Notes: generated by a model from the sequence alone, not told the origin. A stretch of DNA of 64,000 nt from Fomes fomentarius (GCA_022606135.1 JABYQN010000005.1:682001-746000), one strand, 5' to 3'. Shown: positions 1 through 12,605, counted from the stretch's first letter. A program made the numbers and translations.

Positions 1-1717
1 ACCTTCTCCACATGACCTTCGCAGGGAAGAAGTATGAGACTTCCTCCAAACTGAACAAAACTCCACCAATTGGAGCTCCGAAAGCTACAGCGACACCAGC
101 AGCGCAAGCGGCACTCAGAACACCGCGACGCTTCCCTGTTCTGGACTTTGAGTCATGAATCCTGTCTAGGGACAGGAGATGCATACCTTCATTGGTCTCG
201 TACTTGCTGAAGAAACGACTAACGATGTTGCCGATACAGGAGGCAATATGAACGAATGGACCCTCCTTTCCTGGGCTTACAGTGAACAATGGATACTCAA
301 GGGTCAGAAACCTTTGACATACCGAGAGAAAGTCCTGATGCGACCGACAATGCCAATCCGACGGACTTAGTAAAGAGAGTCCGGCCACCAAGGTAACCGT
401 GGATTACGAAGCCTTTGGAGAAGGTGAGATTAGGTCTTTTGGTATGTCTGGGGTACAATGTCTCCGCATATACTTACCAGACAGAATGGTCTTGATCTCA
501 GGTATACCGCTACCAGCGGCCTATAGAGTATATTCAACATGTGCGACTGACCCGCAATAGAGGTAAGACGTACATAGAAGAGGACTTTGCGCGGCTGCGC
601 TCCACCAGCCGGAGGATTGACAGTACTCTTCCCATCATCTCCAGTGGCGAAGGTAGATGAGAGCACGCCAGATTCCTTCCTGGTCACAAAAGACGTCGAG
701 GCAGTCAGATGGATGGTGAGCAGCGAAGAAATCACGGCAAGGGAGATCTACGGCTGCATGAGACCGAGCGCATATGCAGAGAGAGAGCGCAAGACATACT
801 GCAATGACGGTGTAGATTGCATACTCGATGCCTTCCACTTCCAACCAGTCCGATCTCGACGCCACGGGTGTGAAGAATTCGCCCCACGTTTGCCAAGACG
901 GACAGGCCTCCTCGACAGTCATGGTCAAGAAAGATGGGGTGTATACAGATGACAAAACATCCTCCTCCTTGACTGGGCAGCAGAACCGCTTCGCCTTCCA
1001 AATTCCTGTGGTGCAGCGACCTTCCTTGATGTCAAAGAGCCATTGCTCACTGCGCACAATCAAGAAGGCAACAACTGCAGTGAGGAAGCCGATGATAGTG
1101 ACCGCGACCCAACCGATGCTCCGGTCAATTTGTCTGCGAATGCGACCGCGGCGGGACCTGCGTTTGCGAAGTGCACCCAGACGGGCAGAGTCCTTGATAG
1201 CGTCATGGAGCCAGTCGATGGAGGTGAAGGACGAGTACCAGACGCGAATGCCATTCGTCTTGATCGCGACCTCGGACTCAGCCTGTTCCGGTACGACGGG
1301 TCTGTCATACGCGGAGATTGGACGTTGTGTTGCGAAGAAACTGTTCCGTAGCGAGCGTGGAGTGTTGAGGCTCGGCGGATTGGTGTGACCTCCCTTGGGT
1401 ATGAGGAGACTGGGGAGAGCGCCTAGGGCATGGCGGGTGCGGAACGTGGTCTTCTGCTTGTTGCCATGAACACCGGCGGCGGTGGCGGCGGCGGGAAGGG
1501 TGCCATAGGATGCGGCGCGGTTTTGGGGACTCGGACGAAGCGCAGAAGTCTCGGTTGTGTCGCCTGTCTCAACCACGGAAGCTGAAGTACTACTGCCAAT
1601 GTGGAGCAAACGTTGGCGACGCCATTCGGTGGTCGAGGGGCCGCTGAGAGGACCAGAAGGACGGTCGTCTGAGTCAGCATTGAGCGACGTGCTTGACAGC
1701 GTCCTCCTCAAAGGCAT
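1..1717 (-). CDS. CLC-type chloride/proton exchanger (3' end beyond window)
   Basis: Voltage-gated chloride channel family protein of internal membranes (yeast Gef1 / animal ClC-3 type by family knowledge), acidifying vesicles and supporting copper loading. My model has exons 1717-800, 747-574, 520-478, 412-323, 270-187 and 135 to the window edge, with 45-60 bp GT-AG introns and continuous phase. About 200 N-terminal residues are Ser/Arg-rich and cytosolic; a first membrane helix follows a cluster of arginines. The family motifs [14 protein letters not shown] (gating glutamate) and GVLFSLEE (proton glutamate) appear in that order. Both glutamates are present, which favours a Cl-/H+ exchanger over a plain channel. 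The last membrane helices and CBS domains would lie left of position 1. It diverges from SmD3. Identity is secure; subcellular site is inferred. Confidence 0.93.
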
Positions 1718-2116
1718 CGTGGATTCAAGGCAATGAGATTCCTAATGCGTGCCTGCGCTTGCTGCATGCGAACAGTGCGGGGAAGGGAATGGAATGTGTC
1801 ATTACGGCCCGCTCCATCGATTGCCGTCATTACTCACCTGGCAACCCTTTACCAGCGGTCAACGCGCTCTGATGCCCCTCCGTTCCCGGTCTTGGTTTTC
1901 GTAGATGCACGAGAAGGCCGTCCACAGCTCGTCGGCGAGGTTGTCCAAGAGGGGTTAGCCGGATTAGGCGCTCAATATTGTCCCGCACGGCCGACTCCGA
2001 GTCTTCAGATTTAAGCGGAGATACGGTCATTTCCGATCCAGGCTGAGCAGCGCGCTCGCCTCGCGTTCAACGATCCTGGTCCGCTTGTATACTCTGTACG
2101 ACTATCCGACGCAAAA
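1718..2116. promoter_or_regulatory. Divergent intergenic region, CLC / SmD3
   Basis: About 400 bp between two oppositely directed start codons, so it must carry both promoters and 5' leaders. I see no TATA box or clear operator, and the small open frames inside it resemble no protein I know. Confidence 0.5.
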
Positions 2117-2754
2117 ATGACGACCTCAGGTCTCGGTGTTCCCGTCAAGCTTCTCCACGAGTCTCTCGGACATGTCATCACAGTCGAGCTCAAAACTGGA
2201 CAACTCTATCGCGGCAAACTCGCAGAAGGTACTTTCCAATATCTCTACTTTCACAATTTCGCGGCTTATATCTGTTGTCCTGGTTCTACCACGATTCTAC
2301 CTTTCAGCTGAAGATAACCTCAACATTTCGCTCAAAGACATCACCGTCACCCAGCGGGATGGCCGTGTGTCTCAGTTAGATCAAGTATATATCAGGGGAA
2401 GTATGGTCAGGTTCTTCATTGTCCCCGACATGCTGCAGAACGCGCCAATGTGAGTCTCATTCTATAATCACCTTCAGTTTCCCGCTTACGGTGATGGCGA
2501 TGCGCAGGTTCAAGCGTGTGGGTCCGAATGCAATGAGAGGAAGAGGTATTGGTACGGCCCGTGGAAGGGCTACGATCATGCGAGGTACTCGTCTGCTCAT
2601 ATCATATCCCATGTTGACTCCAGCTGATGTCTCCTTTGCTATGCAGCAAACGGTCCGTTCTTTTACCCACTTTTGGAATGTTGTAGCCGTGCTAAGTCGA
2701 CTTATAGCTCGCCGTGGTCGTGGAGTCCCTTCCGCAAGAGGTATTCGTCGATGA
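2117..2754 (+). CDS. SMD3: Small nuclear ribonucleoprotein Sm D3
   Basis: Core Sm protein of the spliceosomal snRNPs; forms the heptameric ring on U1, U2, U4 and U5 snRNA in the nucleus. Exons 2117-2228, 2308-2449, 2508-2584, 2647-2652 and 2708-2754 give about 128 residues. The N-terminus ([19 protein letters not shown]) and the second Sm motif ([19 protein letters not shown]) are diagnostic of D3. The C-terminus ends in an Arg/Gly tail ([12 protein letters not shown], then [11 protein letters not shown]), the usual methylation and SMN-type binding tail. The fourth exon is only 6 nt; skipping it keeps the frame and removes two residues, so it may be optional. Identity is certain; the tail splicing is less so. 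Confidence 0.95.
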
Positions 2755-2995
2755 ACACTTGTCTGAACTCAGATGCAGTATGCGCCTCGTATCCATTCAA
2801 AATTGTCCAAATAACTGTACATGTGTTATTAGATTCTGGCTCTCAATCCGATTCTTCTTGCAATTTGCCACAACATATTCTTGCCGCCAAATCTGACACC
2901 CAGTACATCATCAAAGCAAAGCAACGAGCATCGAGCTCCGTACATAGCTCCACTATCGTACAGTCTAACGCCAGGAAACAACGGATGTGTGAAGT

Positions 2996-3788
2996 CTAGT
3001 GACAAGCCATGCCCTTGTTCTCTCCTCCGCCGTAGAGCACAGCGTCGATGTTCATGTGAGACGAGAAGATGAAATGCCCGAGGGCTGCGCCGATGACAGT
3101 AGCAAGGATAAGATACGCCTGCATGATAGTCCTCAGCACACATATACTGAACGAGGAGTGATCCAACTCACATTGTACGTCATGAACACAAGCATGAGGA
3201 AGAACGACAAGAACACCTGCGCGCCATACAACGCCGCGCGGGTAATCCGAGCCGTCAGAGGAAGCAAAGTCCTGCCAACAAAGTCAAAAGAACACACAAT
3301 CAGCTCGACGCTCCCGTCCACCACCATACGTTCATCCAACAGCGAATGCCGCATGTTCGGATGCTGGATGCACCACAAGCGCGCAGACGCAGACGCGACA
3401 CTCACCCAGTGTTCCCCTTCACAACCAACGAGCCAGTCAACAATCCCGCCTCTTCGGAGTCCATCTCAGGCGAGTCCCGACCACTCACCGAGCCGGATGC
3501 GCCTGCTGCTGCCGCGGCGGCCTTGCCCTTGCCCTGTGCGCTCAGCGTCGCCGCGATGCGCCTGTCGACGTTCCGCTGCGCGACGCGCAGGTACTCGTAC
3601 AGCACGCCCAGCCCCACGATGACGAGCCACGAGAAGACGAACGCGCTCTTGGTGGGGATGTGCCAGGAGCGGAAGACGATGCAGGTGTCCTCGATCTGCG
3701 TGTTCCAGAGCATGTTCAGGGAACATGTCGGTCCTGCGGGCGCGCCGCCGCCATGGCCGCCATGCTCGCCGTGGTCGCCGTGGTTCAT
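2996..3788 (-). CDS. Ctr-family copper transporter
   Basis: High-affinity Cu(I) transporter that trimerises in the plasma or vacuolar membrane. Exons 3788-3406, 3271-3172 and 3118-2996 encode 201 residues. The N-terminus has a His/Gly cluster (MNHGDHGEHGGHGG), a likely extracellular metal-binding region, followed by the first helix (SAFVFSWLVIVGLGVLYEYL). The second helix carries the essential MxxxM (MLVFM), the third carries GxxxG (GAALG), and the protein ends in MACH, the Cys-His handover motif. The loop between helices 1 and 2 is Ala/Ser-rich. The frame stays open upstream to about 3950, but the His-rich start at 3788 fits the family best. Few Mets motifs suggests a Ctr2-like vacuolar form (inference). 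Confidence 0.92.
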
Positions 3789-4097
3789 GGTCTGTCTTCG
3801 AGGCGGGGTAGAATGCGAGTTGTTGTGGACAGGTAGCTCAGGTGAGAATCGCCTTAGATAGGAGGGGGAAATCTCTGGGGAACCTGGAGTTCGGTGGACC
3901 CAAGCAGAGCGATCGAGGCTCTTCAGAGAAAGCGCCCACTCATGATGCAAGCAGGCGTCTTCTTTCCGCAGCGAGCGACAAGAGACATGTGGATAGCAGC
4001 AATCACACAGGCAGACATTTCGGGCAATTGTGCGCCTCGTATTGTGTACAGTGAGAGCATGTCCGATGCCATAACAAACAATCCTACAACGAGCGGA
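3789..4097. other. Intergenic, copper transporter leader and PRE9 3' end
   Basis: About 310 bp between two genes on the minus strand. It should hold the Ctr promoter and 5' leader plus the 3' UTR of the proteasome gene. No further gene or clear copper-response element is seen. Confidence 0.4.
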
Positions 4098-5278
4098 TCA
4101 TGCTGAAGCCATCTCCGCATCCTCTTCCTTCTTTCCAAGTCCGTGTTTCTGCAATAACGCGTCGATCTCCGCGGGTTTGTAGATCTTCGCCTTGGGCTTC
4201 TTGTTTGCGTCGAGCGTGAGCGTTGCAAACTCCACTGATAGGCACAAATGTCAGCGCACGTCCGTGAGGAACAATTGACCGCAAGAGACGAAGTTGCCGT
4301 ACACTTCTCGCTGCCCAATGTTGTACTGTCCATAGTCTTGCTCATCGTTCGGAGCACAAGTTCTATTGCGTCCTCGATCGAGATTTCTTCCTTGTACTCC
4401 TGCTTGAGCAGCGATGTCGCCGTGCCATTGTTCGCGCCAATACACGTCGCCTTCCAGCCAGAGTAGTTCCCTGATGGGTCGGAGTGGTATAGCTGGAACT
4501 CGTAGTGTGGATCGTAGCCAGCGTACAGCAACGAAACACCAAATGGCCGAAGACCTGCAAAATGAAATGATGATGATGAGGACCGCATACAGCAGATCTA
4601 GACAAGGATCGCACCTCCATATTGTGTGTATCCCTGCTTGAGATCACATAGTCGTTGCGCAAGGAGTTCCACGGGGATATCTTCGTTGTACATGAACAAG
4701 TGTCTTTGCGCGGCTTGTCGGGCGTAGTTCACAAGAGAATTTGCGTCTGCCGTGATTCCAGCGACGCCCCCCACGACGTTTCTGGGTTCATGGGTATACA
4801 ACTCGTCCTCAATGCAGACGGAAAGACTCACGAGTTCAGCAGGAAGATCTTCTCGCCACTGCCCCCATAGCCGCCTTCCTTCGAGCCAGACATATCGAGT
4901 AGCTTTCCTGTGACCTTCTTCTCCGCCGCGAGCACGACACCGTCCTTCGAGAGCACGCCTAAGACAGTTCCGGCGTGTGAGATGGCCTCCATGGCATACT
5001 CGACTGGGTTCTCGACAGTTCAGAATTAGCCATGAGCGAGCTGCACGGGTGTCTTACTTTGATACAAACGCCCTATGTAGTATGTAAGTCTTTCTGACGT
5101 CAAGACCATAGCTGCACAACGTACCCTCGGGCGAAAAGATTGTGGTGCGGCCTATAGCATGAGGTGAGTACATAGTACATCCTCTTGATCGTATCTTCAG
5201 ACTCACTATCATAACGTCTGGCCTATGCACTGCTCGTTAGTTTCTATATTCAATGGATAGACCGAATGCGCGTACCAT
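4098..5278 (-). CDS. PRE9: 20S proteasome subunit alpha-3 (PSMA4/Pre9 type)
   Basis: Alpha-ring subunit of the 20S core proteasome. Eight exons: 5278-5276, 5222-5207, 5151-5125, 5072-5058, 5003-4832, 4781-4615, 4554-4303 and 4234-4098, encoding 262 residues, normal for the family. The start [20 protein letters not shown] is the alpha-subunit signature; [21 protein letters not shown] and [17 protein letters not shown] place it in the alpha-3/PSMA4 group. The C-terminus is charged ([11 protein letters not shown]). The ATG alone forms the coding part of exon 1, followed at once by an intron; exons 2-4 are 16, 27 and 15 nt. All phases agree with the protein family, so these tiny exons are well supported. 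Confidence 0.95.
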
Positions 5279-6147
5279 TGTGAAGGATGGGTGGAGAGTA
5301 GTGAATGAACGGGATCTTGAAGCTGCAGTGAGTTTAGTTGACGCGTCCCAAGGCGTACGCGTCGATCGGATGTTGCCGAGGGTGTGATGATAGCTGGTAT
5401 TGATCTTTTACTTATTTCGCGCCCTGGGATCAATTATTCAACAGCACACTTAGATAACCCACTGTATTGACATGGAACGATGGTACACAGTTTTAAGTTC
5501 GACTTCGACTTTGACCTGGGATCCTACTCACAGTACTCACCCTTCTCGCTTGTGATAGTGAGGCTGGCCACACTGCGCATTGGTCCCCGATAGCGACGGA
5601 CCTTTCTGACTTACCAGGTGCCACAACCCCTTGGCATGCATATGTCTTCGGGTCGGACGTCCGGATGGGCCGATTTCCGCACATGTGCACCCATGGAATG
5701 AGGCGAGAGCCCATGCACTCATGACTCCGATGTTCACAACGGCGCAGCAGCATACGTACTAAAAGTTGAACCCTGGAGGCCAAAGCGGCGGAGTGGTTTG
5801 AAATTGTCCAGCGCGCATATATACGCGGTCAAGTCATCGAAACCGGCACACGCATTCCCCCGGAATACCACCGAGACAGTATGTAATAGAAAGCACACCA
5901 GATGTTTCCGCAGACTGAGAGGGCGCCGTGAAGGCGAGAGTGAAGCTAAGCAGTGATACAAGGGCGGTTGTGTACAGTATACTGCCTTTGACAACAAATC
6001 ATAATACCACAGCGGTTCGACAACACAGCAGACGCGAAGAATACAATCGCACCCGTTTTCTGGAGCTCCGGCGTCCGGAGTTCGGGGCATAAACCAGACG
6101 CGAAGGCGAAGCTCGCGCACAACGTGACACGACGCGTCGCGACTCGC
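5279..6147. other. Intergenic, no gene recognised
   Basis: About 870 bp holding the PRE9 promoter side and the CHZ1 3' UTR. Minus-strand open frames of up to 128 codons occur but have no recognisable domain, signal peptide or codon signature, so I do not call them. Confidence 0.4.
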
Positions 6148-6676
6148 TCAGTCGCGCATATCGTCATCCTTCGCGACAAAGGAGTCCTCGTTCTCGTCAT
6201 CCTCCGCCGCTTCTTCAGGCTTCAGGCCTGCCTTGGCAAGAGCCTCAGCAGAGGTGTAGTCGACGCGTACACCACGCGTGCGACGGCCACCAGTATTGAT
6301 GATGGCGGTGGTGTCAATCTCTTCGAAATCATCCTCCTGCACGCGTCGGACGCGTCAAATCAAGACGAGTGAGTACCAATCGCTAGGAGTAATCCGAGGG
6401 GCAAGGGCACCGGCCAAGACGTCGAATGGCCACTAGACAACTTACCTCTGCCATTTCCTCATCCTCATCTTCCTCCTCCTCTTCCTCTTCGTCATCTTCG
6501 TCATCTTCGTCCATCACATCATCCTGCACCTGCTTGCCCTTGCCCTTGTCAGCGAGTGGCACCGTGGGCGCGGTTTGACTGCCATTGGCAGTGGCAGCTC
6601 TGCGAGGTTGCTGGTAAGCCATGGAACTGAGGAACCTAGACACTACTTACGAGAAGCTGGTCGCATCGGTAGACAT
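6148..6676 (-). CDS. CHZ1: Histone H2A.Z chaperone Chz1
   Basis: Small acidic chaperone that escorts H2A.Z-H2B dimers to the SWR1 remodeller in the nucleus. Exons 6676-6651, 6599-6446 and 6336-6148 encode 122 residues. A long Asp/Glu run lies just before the CHZ motif, read as EIDTTAIINTGGRRTRGVR; the GGRRTRG core is diagnostic. The tail is again acidic. Length and order (acidic stretch, then CHZ motif) match yeast Chz1. Choosing the 51-nt first intron over shorter alternatives is what keeps the frame open. Confidence 0.9.
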
Positions 6677-7534
6677 AGTGAAGGCAAAGTCGCGTATTGT
6701 GACAGTGGTTCAAGTGCGTCGTTGGTGGTAAGTTGAGGTGAAGCATTGGACGCGACACAAGTCACGTCGCGTTCAACTGTATTTACTTGTGTTTGTCCGT
6801 CGGTTCCATTGGCCGTTTATCCTGCCGGACGTCGGCAAAATCTTGCCCCTTAAGGATACAAGAAAGATCTGCATACCGATCCTAATCAATATACCTCCGA
6901 GACGGCCGGACCCCGCCCGCTGCAACGCCGGACCCTGCGGCGCCTCTGTGCATGTGCAAGGAAGAGGACTTGCTCATTTTCTACTGACTCGGCTTTCTGT
7001 AGTATGACCGCAGAACAACGTAGTGGCTGTACGTATAAGCTCACAGTTAACCACCACGGACCCCGCTTCAGGCACCGAGAACTTCATCACGAGAGAACAG
7101 GCTTTCTACATCAGTGGCGAACTGATATTATGGCCGGATCCAGCCGGCATGACCCTGAGAGCCGACAGTACTTAGCGAGATATGTGCTGGAGTTGCTCGC
7201 TGGATGAAACACAGGGATGCGAGGGTCCCTCAGGAGTGAGGACACCGGCAGTATCACTCCTGATTTGAATCCATGACAGACAAGGCGGAGGAAGGCCATA
7301 AAAGGGATGATTAGTGCATGAATATTGGGATTTGAATAGAATGAATGCGCTGATGTAAACATGTGGTGATATTGTGCGGGAGCATGAGGCCTTGAGGGGC
7401 TTGGACCTCGGTGTCGTCGGTAAGTCACTGCAGGCAACCGCAGATTTCTGGCGAAGACAGGGTTGTCCCCACTCTCCTTCCACCTCGGCGCATGTTTAGC
7501 CCATCCCTCCCTGTTCTCCAACTCGTCCCCGACG
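6677..7534. promoter_or_regulatory. Divergent intergenic region, CHZ1 / proline-rich protein
   Basis: About 860 bp between two divergent start codons. No gene is recognised. The segment before 7535 is C/T-rich, as is common at fungal transcription starts. Confidence 0.35.
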
Positions 7535-10205
7535 ATGAACCCTCGTTCTCCTCACCAGCGCATTACCCCCTTCCCGCTCAGCCTTCCTGACAATCGCCCA
7601 ACTGTACATCAACGGCAAGCCGACAGTCCACTCGAATCTCGCTCGACTTCCCAGTCGTCCCCCGATTTGTCACGGTCCCCTTCTGCGCGAAGCGCCAGGG
7701 TGTCCTCGTCCATCTTACCTGCCCTCCGTCTCGCGGGGCTTGCTCCTGACCGCGACCGTGACATGCGCTCCTCCCGCTCGCGCGACTCCGCCCCCAAACC
7801 GAAGCCTCTCCTTGTCCTCAAGCTCTCCGGTCCCTCCTTCCTCGACACCATTGTCCGCGACGACAAGTCCAAGGACCCCATCTACATCACCGAGACCTCC
7901 AGTGAGGTTACTACCATCTACCGTCTCGACCATCCCCGCGACGAACCCATCAAGGCCGCCACCATCCAGTGGCCTATTCATCCAGTGAGGACAAAGGGCA
8001 AGTCTGGACGGTCTGTGCAGTTTGGCAGTGGTAGCTGGAGGGAGGCCGAAGATATCCTCAAGTCTGGTCCTCTTGGGAACACTGCGTACGTCCTAACCCG
8101 CACTAAACTTTGATTCTTTGTCCATCTCACTACTGCTCGTACACCGCCAGTATACGCAAGTTCACCATCCCGCACTATCCCAACAGCCTCAAGTGGAAGC
8201 TCATCCCAGGCAACTGCTTCTGTGTACGTCCCTCCCCCCGTCATCCAGCGTCTCCGCTCACGCTCTCCCTCGTCGTACACAGTGTGTGACGAACGCGATA
8301 AAAGGGCCCGTCGCTGTCCTCGACGCAGCCACCCTCAGTGCTCCTCCTCGGCTCAAAATCTACGACACACTCATCGAGAAGGAGACTGCGCGCTCACAAG
8401 ATAATTACAAGGGAATCCCCACTGTCCTCCTTGACTACCTCGTCGTGACCGCCTTCCTTCTTGTCACTGACGTACAGGAGTGGCTAGATCGCCCTCGAGA
8501 TGCTCGCATCCCGGGCAGCAGCTCGTATACGATCCAGCGTTGGCTCGCGATCATACACCACAAACCAGCGCCCCCAGAGCCAGAGCATCCAACGGTGGAT
8601 CTCAGCCTGACTGTTCCGTCTACGCCGCCACACTCAGCCACAATTCCGTCTCCTGGTGGTTTCTGGGAGACCCGGAGCGGCGTAACGTCGTTTTCAGGCT
8701 CCAATGGGTCGTCAGGTGCGTCATACCTTGGGGAACCGTTCACGCCTACGACCCCGGCTACGCCGTTCACTCCTGCGACATCCACCAATTCCTTTGCCTC
8801 GCGCTCTGTGGAGGACGTACCGCCTGTTCCACCTGTTCCAGGTCCCTCGTCTGGATCACCGTTTGCATACAATGTTGAGTATCTGGCACACGAAAGACAT
8901 GAAAGGCACAAGTCGACTCCGCAAACGCTCTTGTACTCTTCTCACTCACACTCTCCTCATTCTTCAACGTCGACTGCACAAGGCCCCTCGGCCATGACCC
9001 AGACGGAAGGAGAGAATGATTCTGTACCTCCCCTCCGCACAAGACCCCCACAAACTTTGTCTCTACCCGCTAATGTCCACCCACCTCCGTCGGTAACCAC
9101 CACTGCGTCTTTCTCGACGTCTGCACCAGCATCCCCTTATACTGGGACTTCTTCTGCGGACCCTTCGAGAGCTCCATCTTCGGGACGGCGTCAGCTTCCA
9201 ACTCCTCCAGGTCCTATCCCTGCGAACTCGTTTGCTCAGCCCTGGCTTTATTCTTCCCTGCCCACGTCTTCCACGCCCGTTACCACTCCTCCTGCACCAC
9301 CATGTACCGCGTTGCCATCCCCGCCACCTGCGATCATGCCATCTACGCCGACCACACCAGTAAGTGTGAGTACGTCAGCTCGAGCGCGGGCATCAATGCG
9401 TGGATCTCTTCGTACCTCCCCGATTCCTCCGCCGCCGCCTCCTCCACAGCACTCCATCCCTCTTCCGCCGAAACTTGCACAGGAACAGCAGGGGTACGCT
9501 ACGCGGATTGGTCCTCGACCGCGAACTGCGCCTGAATTGGAGCATGCTAATCGGCGGAGACACTCCGCTGGAGAGTTTGGAGAGTATAACGACCAGGAGG
9601 GTGCGTCTTCGAGTGTTCACCCGTATGCGGCCGCGTCCCAGACGTATACGGTGAGCGGGCGTGACGTCGGAGAAATGGTGGGACAGATGCAGGGTCTCCG
9701 TGTGTCGACGCAGCCAGGGCCATCGAACTTCGGTGGACATGTCCGCGCTCCGAGTCAGCCTGCGCCTGACTATGACACGCACTCGTTCGTGAACATGCCT
9801 CCACCGGTGCCGCCATTGCCGCCATTACCAACACCTCCTGGGAGCAGTGACATGTCTGGGTTGCGCTCTCCGGTTCAAGCAGGCAGGAGAGTACTGACCG
9901 TAGTGAACGGGGATCCTGCAATGATGCCAATTGAGGATCCAGGGCGCCGAGTACGGGAGCGTGTGCGTGCGCATGCGCCTGTCCCGAGGATCTCGTATGC
10001 GGAAAGCGTGTATGAAGCGCCTCCTCCAGCGTACGACGCGATTGACTTCTCGGTTCCGGCAGCATTAGCACCGGCGCGCTCTACATTACCGCGAATACCG
10101 CCGATGCAAACGTTGCCGCCATTACCACAGATGCAACAAATGCCAATCACGCCATTACCAGTTCCTCCCGTCGAAGCTGGAGAAGAGGGCCACCGCGGGT
10201 CATAG
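7535..10205 (+). CDS. Uncharacterised proline-rich basidiomycete protein
   Basis: I do not recognise a named function. Exons 7535-8085, 8151-8223 and 8283-10205 encode about 848 residues. Roughly residues 85-330 look folded: beta-like segments (KPLLVLKLSGPSF, TTIYRLDHP, IRKFTIPHYPNSLKWKLIPG), then an acidic/aliphatic stretch ending in a hydrophobic helix (VLLDYLVVTAFLLVTD). The layout recalls the tubby-C-like DUF6593 domain common in agaricomycetes, but that is only a resemblance. The remaining 500 or so residues are Ser/Thr/Pro-rich and disordered, with polyproline runs (PPVPPLPPLPTPPG, PPPPPPQ) that could bind SH3 or WW domains. The first in-frame ATG, 7535, is taken as start. Confidence 0.75.
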
Positions 10206-12605
10206 TCCTGAGATGCGTCTCCTGACGCAGCTAGGCTTCGGGTTAGGGATAGGGAAGATCGTACGTTCCCACAACACTGCTGTGCAGATTCGGCTGGGCC
10301 TATCGCATTTGTTCACACTTGCACTCCTTGGAGTTTGTTGCCTCAACATAATCTGTTGTTCATCTAGTCATTCATTCATCGCATCACTCACTCATTTGTT
10401 CCATTCATTACTCCGCAACTTGCCATAACACGCTCCCATCTGTCCTTTCTGCTGCATTTAGCTGTCCACCCCTGCAACTGTCATCCATGTCTCCGCATGC
10501 CTATGCATCCTCTTCCCTTCATCTACGTCCATCTGTCTCTTGCACGCATTGGATCTTGACGATCCTACTTTTCTCTGTATTATACACTGCCGCTTCCCAG
10601 ACGTTCCCTATTCAGCTTCTTTCCCCTGCCGAACTCTACACACACCGCCCTTCCGTTCCCTGTCTCCTCCCTTGGATCCCCCGACGACATCACCTCTCCT
10701 CCTTTCCTCCGTCGCTGGTCCCGGATCACCGCGCTCACCTGCAAGACCTGGATTCCCTGCATACCATATTCGAGCCCGTCCGTCATAATGCCAATACCAT
10801 CCACACCGATATATCCGCTGCTTTTCCCCAGTCTCCGCGCCCTCCCAGTCGCGTGCCGACGGTCCCCTTGTGTTCATTCCCTTCCGCTTCTCCATTTCCG
10901 TCGTCGGCAGCCGGTGCGCGGGCGTAGATACAGTATAATTGCCTACTTGTCCGCATGCATGCTTATTGGTTGCTGGAAGGGTTCTTTCGTCCATCCCACG
11001 ACCCCGCTGATTCCGCGGTCGTGTTCCCTCGGTATCACTTCAAGCACGTAGCACGCAGGCCTCCTAGTCTAGTCTAAGATACAGATACAGCATACATACG
11101 CTCGCTCGCTCCGCCGATGGATGCTGCAGGCTGTTGCACTGCACATCGTACCTACATTGCTGGCATGGCACATGGCGTGGCCTGCGGCGCGCACGCTCTC
11201 GAGCTCGGACTCGTTCTAATGTTTCTTTGTCTCGGTCTCTATCTACATGCACATGGTCTCGGTCGTATCGCTCGCTTCTTACTCGTTACTCGCACACGCG
11301 TAGTGATTATACGTATCACGTCTGCACGATGGCGTCCCCAGGGGGCCCCACGCTGTCTGTTATATATTGTACAGATCCTGAAAGTACTTGCTACTGTACT
11401 ACTATAGAGCCTGCCTAGTTTCCGCACCCAATCCATATCTTACTCTACCCTGGATGGTGCTCGGTGCCGGTCATGTATGAGAAGAAGGTTCATTACTATT
11501 TGGGTCTGGGTTAGCCTCCGACGTACCCGGGTAGTACGTACTGCGTGGGGACCAAAATTCCTGGAAGCTTGCGCACAGGGCGGACGCGAAAGCACATGTA
11601 CAACTGACGGTGTCCGACGTCGGCGGCGACACGAAGAACCAGACTTGGAAGTTCTTGTACTTCTTTCCGGGCACCTTCCCGCGGCCCTCGCCATGTATGT
11701 ACATAATGATACAAGTGAGTGAGTACGCCGCGACGTCTTTCGGATTCGACAGCTGTCGGAATCCGCTTTGCACGGAGCGGACTGCGTGATGGCCTCGGTC
11801 GAACTCAAGTACGGGCGGCACACATGTCTTAGTCTACCTGACGTCGGTGGCTCCCAGTGCGACTCGCCGTGAATACCTTGGGAAAGTACTCGGACCTTGT
11901 TGCTTGCAATCTGGTGCTTTCCGGGCTCTTGGGTCGCTCGGTGGGCAACACCAGACGAAACCCCGCGGAAGGTAGCATGTGGCTCGCGAGCCACGATGTC
12001 AGAAATACAGCGCGCAAGACTCAGCCCAGCCTATCGATGCCAGGTCTCCCAGTTTTTCCCTGAGGCTTCGAGCGCAGCATCACAATGATCTACCTACCAT
12101 GGTGCGGCAGTGGTGGATTTATATGGTGAGGCTGTTCACTACTCAGTGTCGATGAGTTTTGGCTATCATATGCAACTACTTTCTCATCTCCAGTTTTCTA
12201 CGGTGACGGTGATCGTGGGCAGCTGATTGCACAGGATTCACCTTGACCGTCTGCATAGATGCGGCTATTTTGCTTTCCAGGTCCCTGGCAATGATTGCAT
12301 TGGCAGGCCTGGGGACATTGATCGGCGTCGATCCTCCAGCTGCCTCAAGGCCAATATTGCTACAGCAAGGCCCGCTGGAAACTCGGGCGAACATCGATAA
12401 TATTAGTTGAGAGACATTTCCGGACCAGGTCGCCATTACTAATACTATTTCGAGTTCGGGGCCGCGGTTCAGGCGCAGACGTGCCGCCGGCCCGCCGTCG
12501 CCCACAGTCGGAGCGGGCTCCGAGAGCGATCGCCACTGGGAGGTGGTACAGTAATCTGCAGACGAAACTCATCTTTGAGCATCGACGACGACGACAAACG
12601 ACTTC
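10206..12605. other. Long intergenic stretch, no gene recognised
   Basis: About 2.4 kb. The first part is the C/T-rich 3' UTR of the proline-rich gene. Open frames of 146 codons (plus, from 10487) and 184 codons (minus, ending 11440) are present but show no domain and no convincing intron pattern. A long non-coding RNA or a gene too broken by introns to see cannot be excluded. Confidence 0.35.

Noticed and set aside
3789..3950. Longer N-terminus for the copper transporter
   Set aside because: The frame is open, but the His-rich start at 3788 is the normal N-terminus of this family.
5734..6120. 128-codon minus-strand open frame
   Set aside because: No domain, no neighbouring exons, atypical composition; likely chance.
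10487..10927. Possible small secreted protein of 146 residues
   Set aside because: A hydrophobic stretch occurs near the start, but the rest is low-complexity Pro/Ser/His translation of C/T-rich DNA with no cysteine pattern; not supportable.
11440..11994. 184-codon minus-strand frame
   Set aside because: Arg/Ser-rich translation of GC-rich DNA with overlapping frames on both strands; no protein features.
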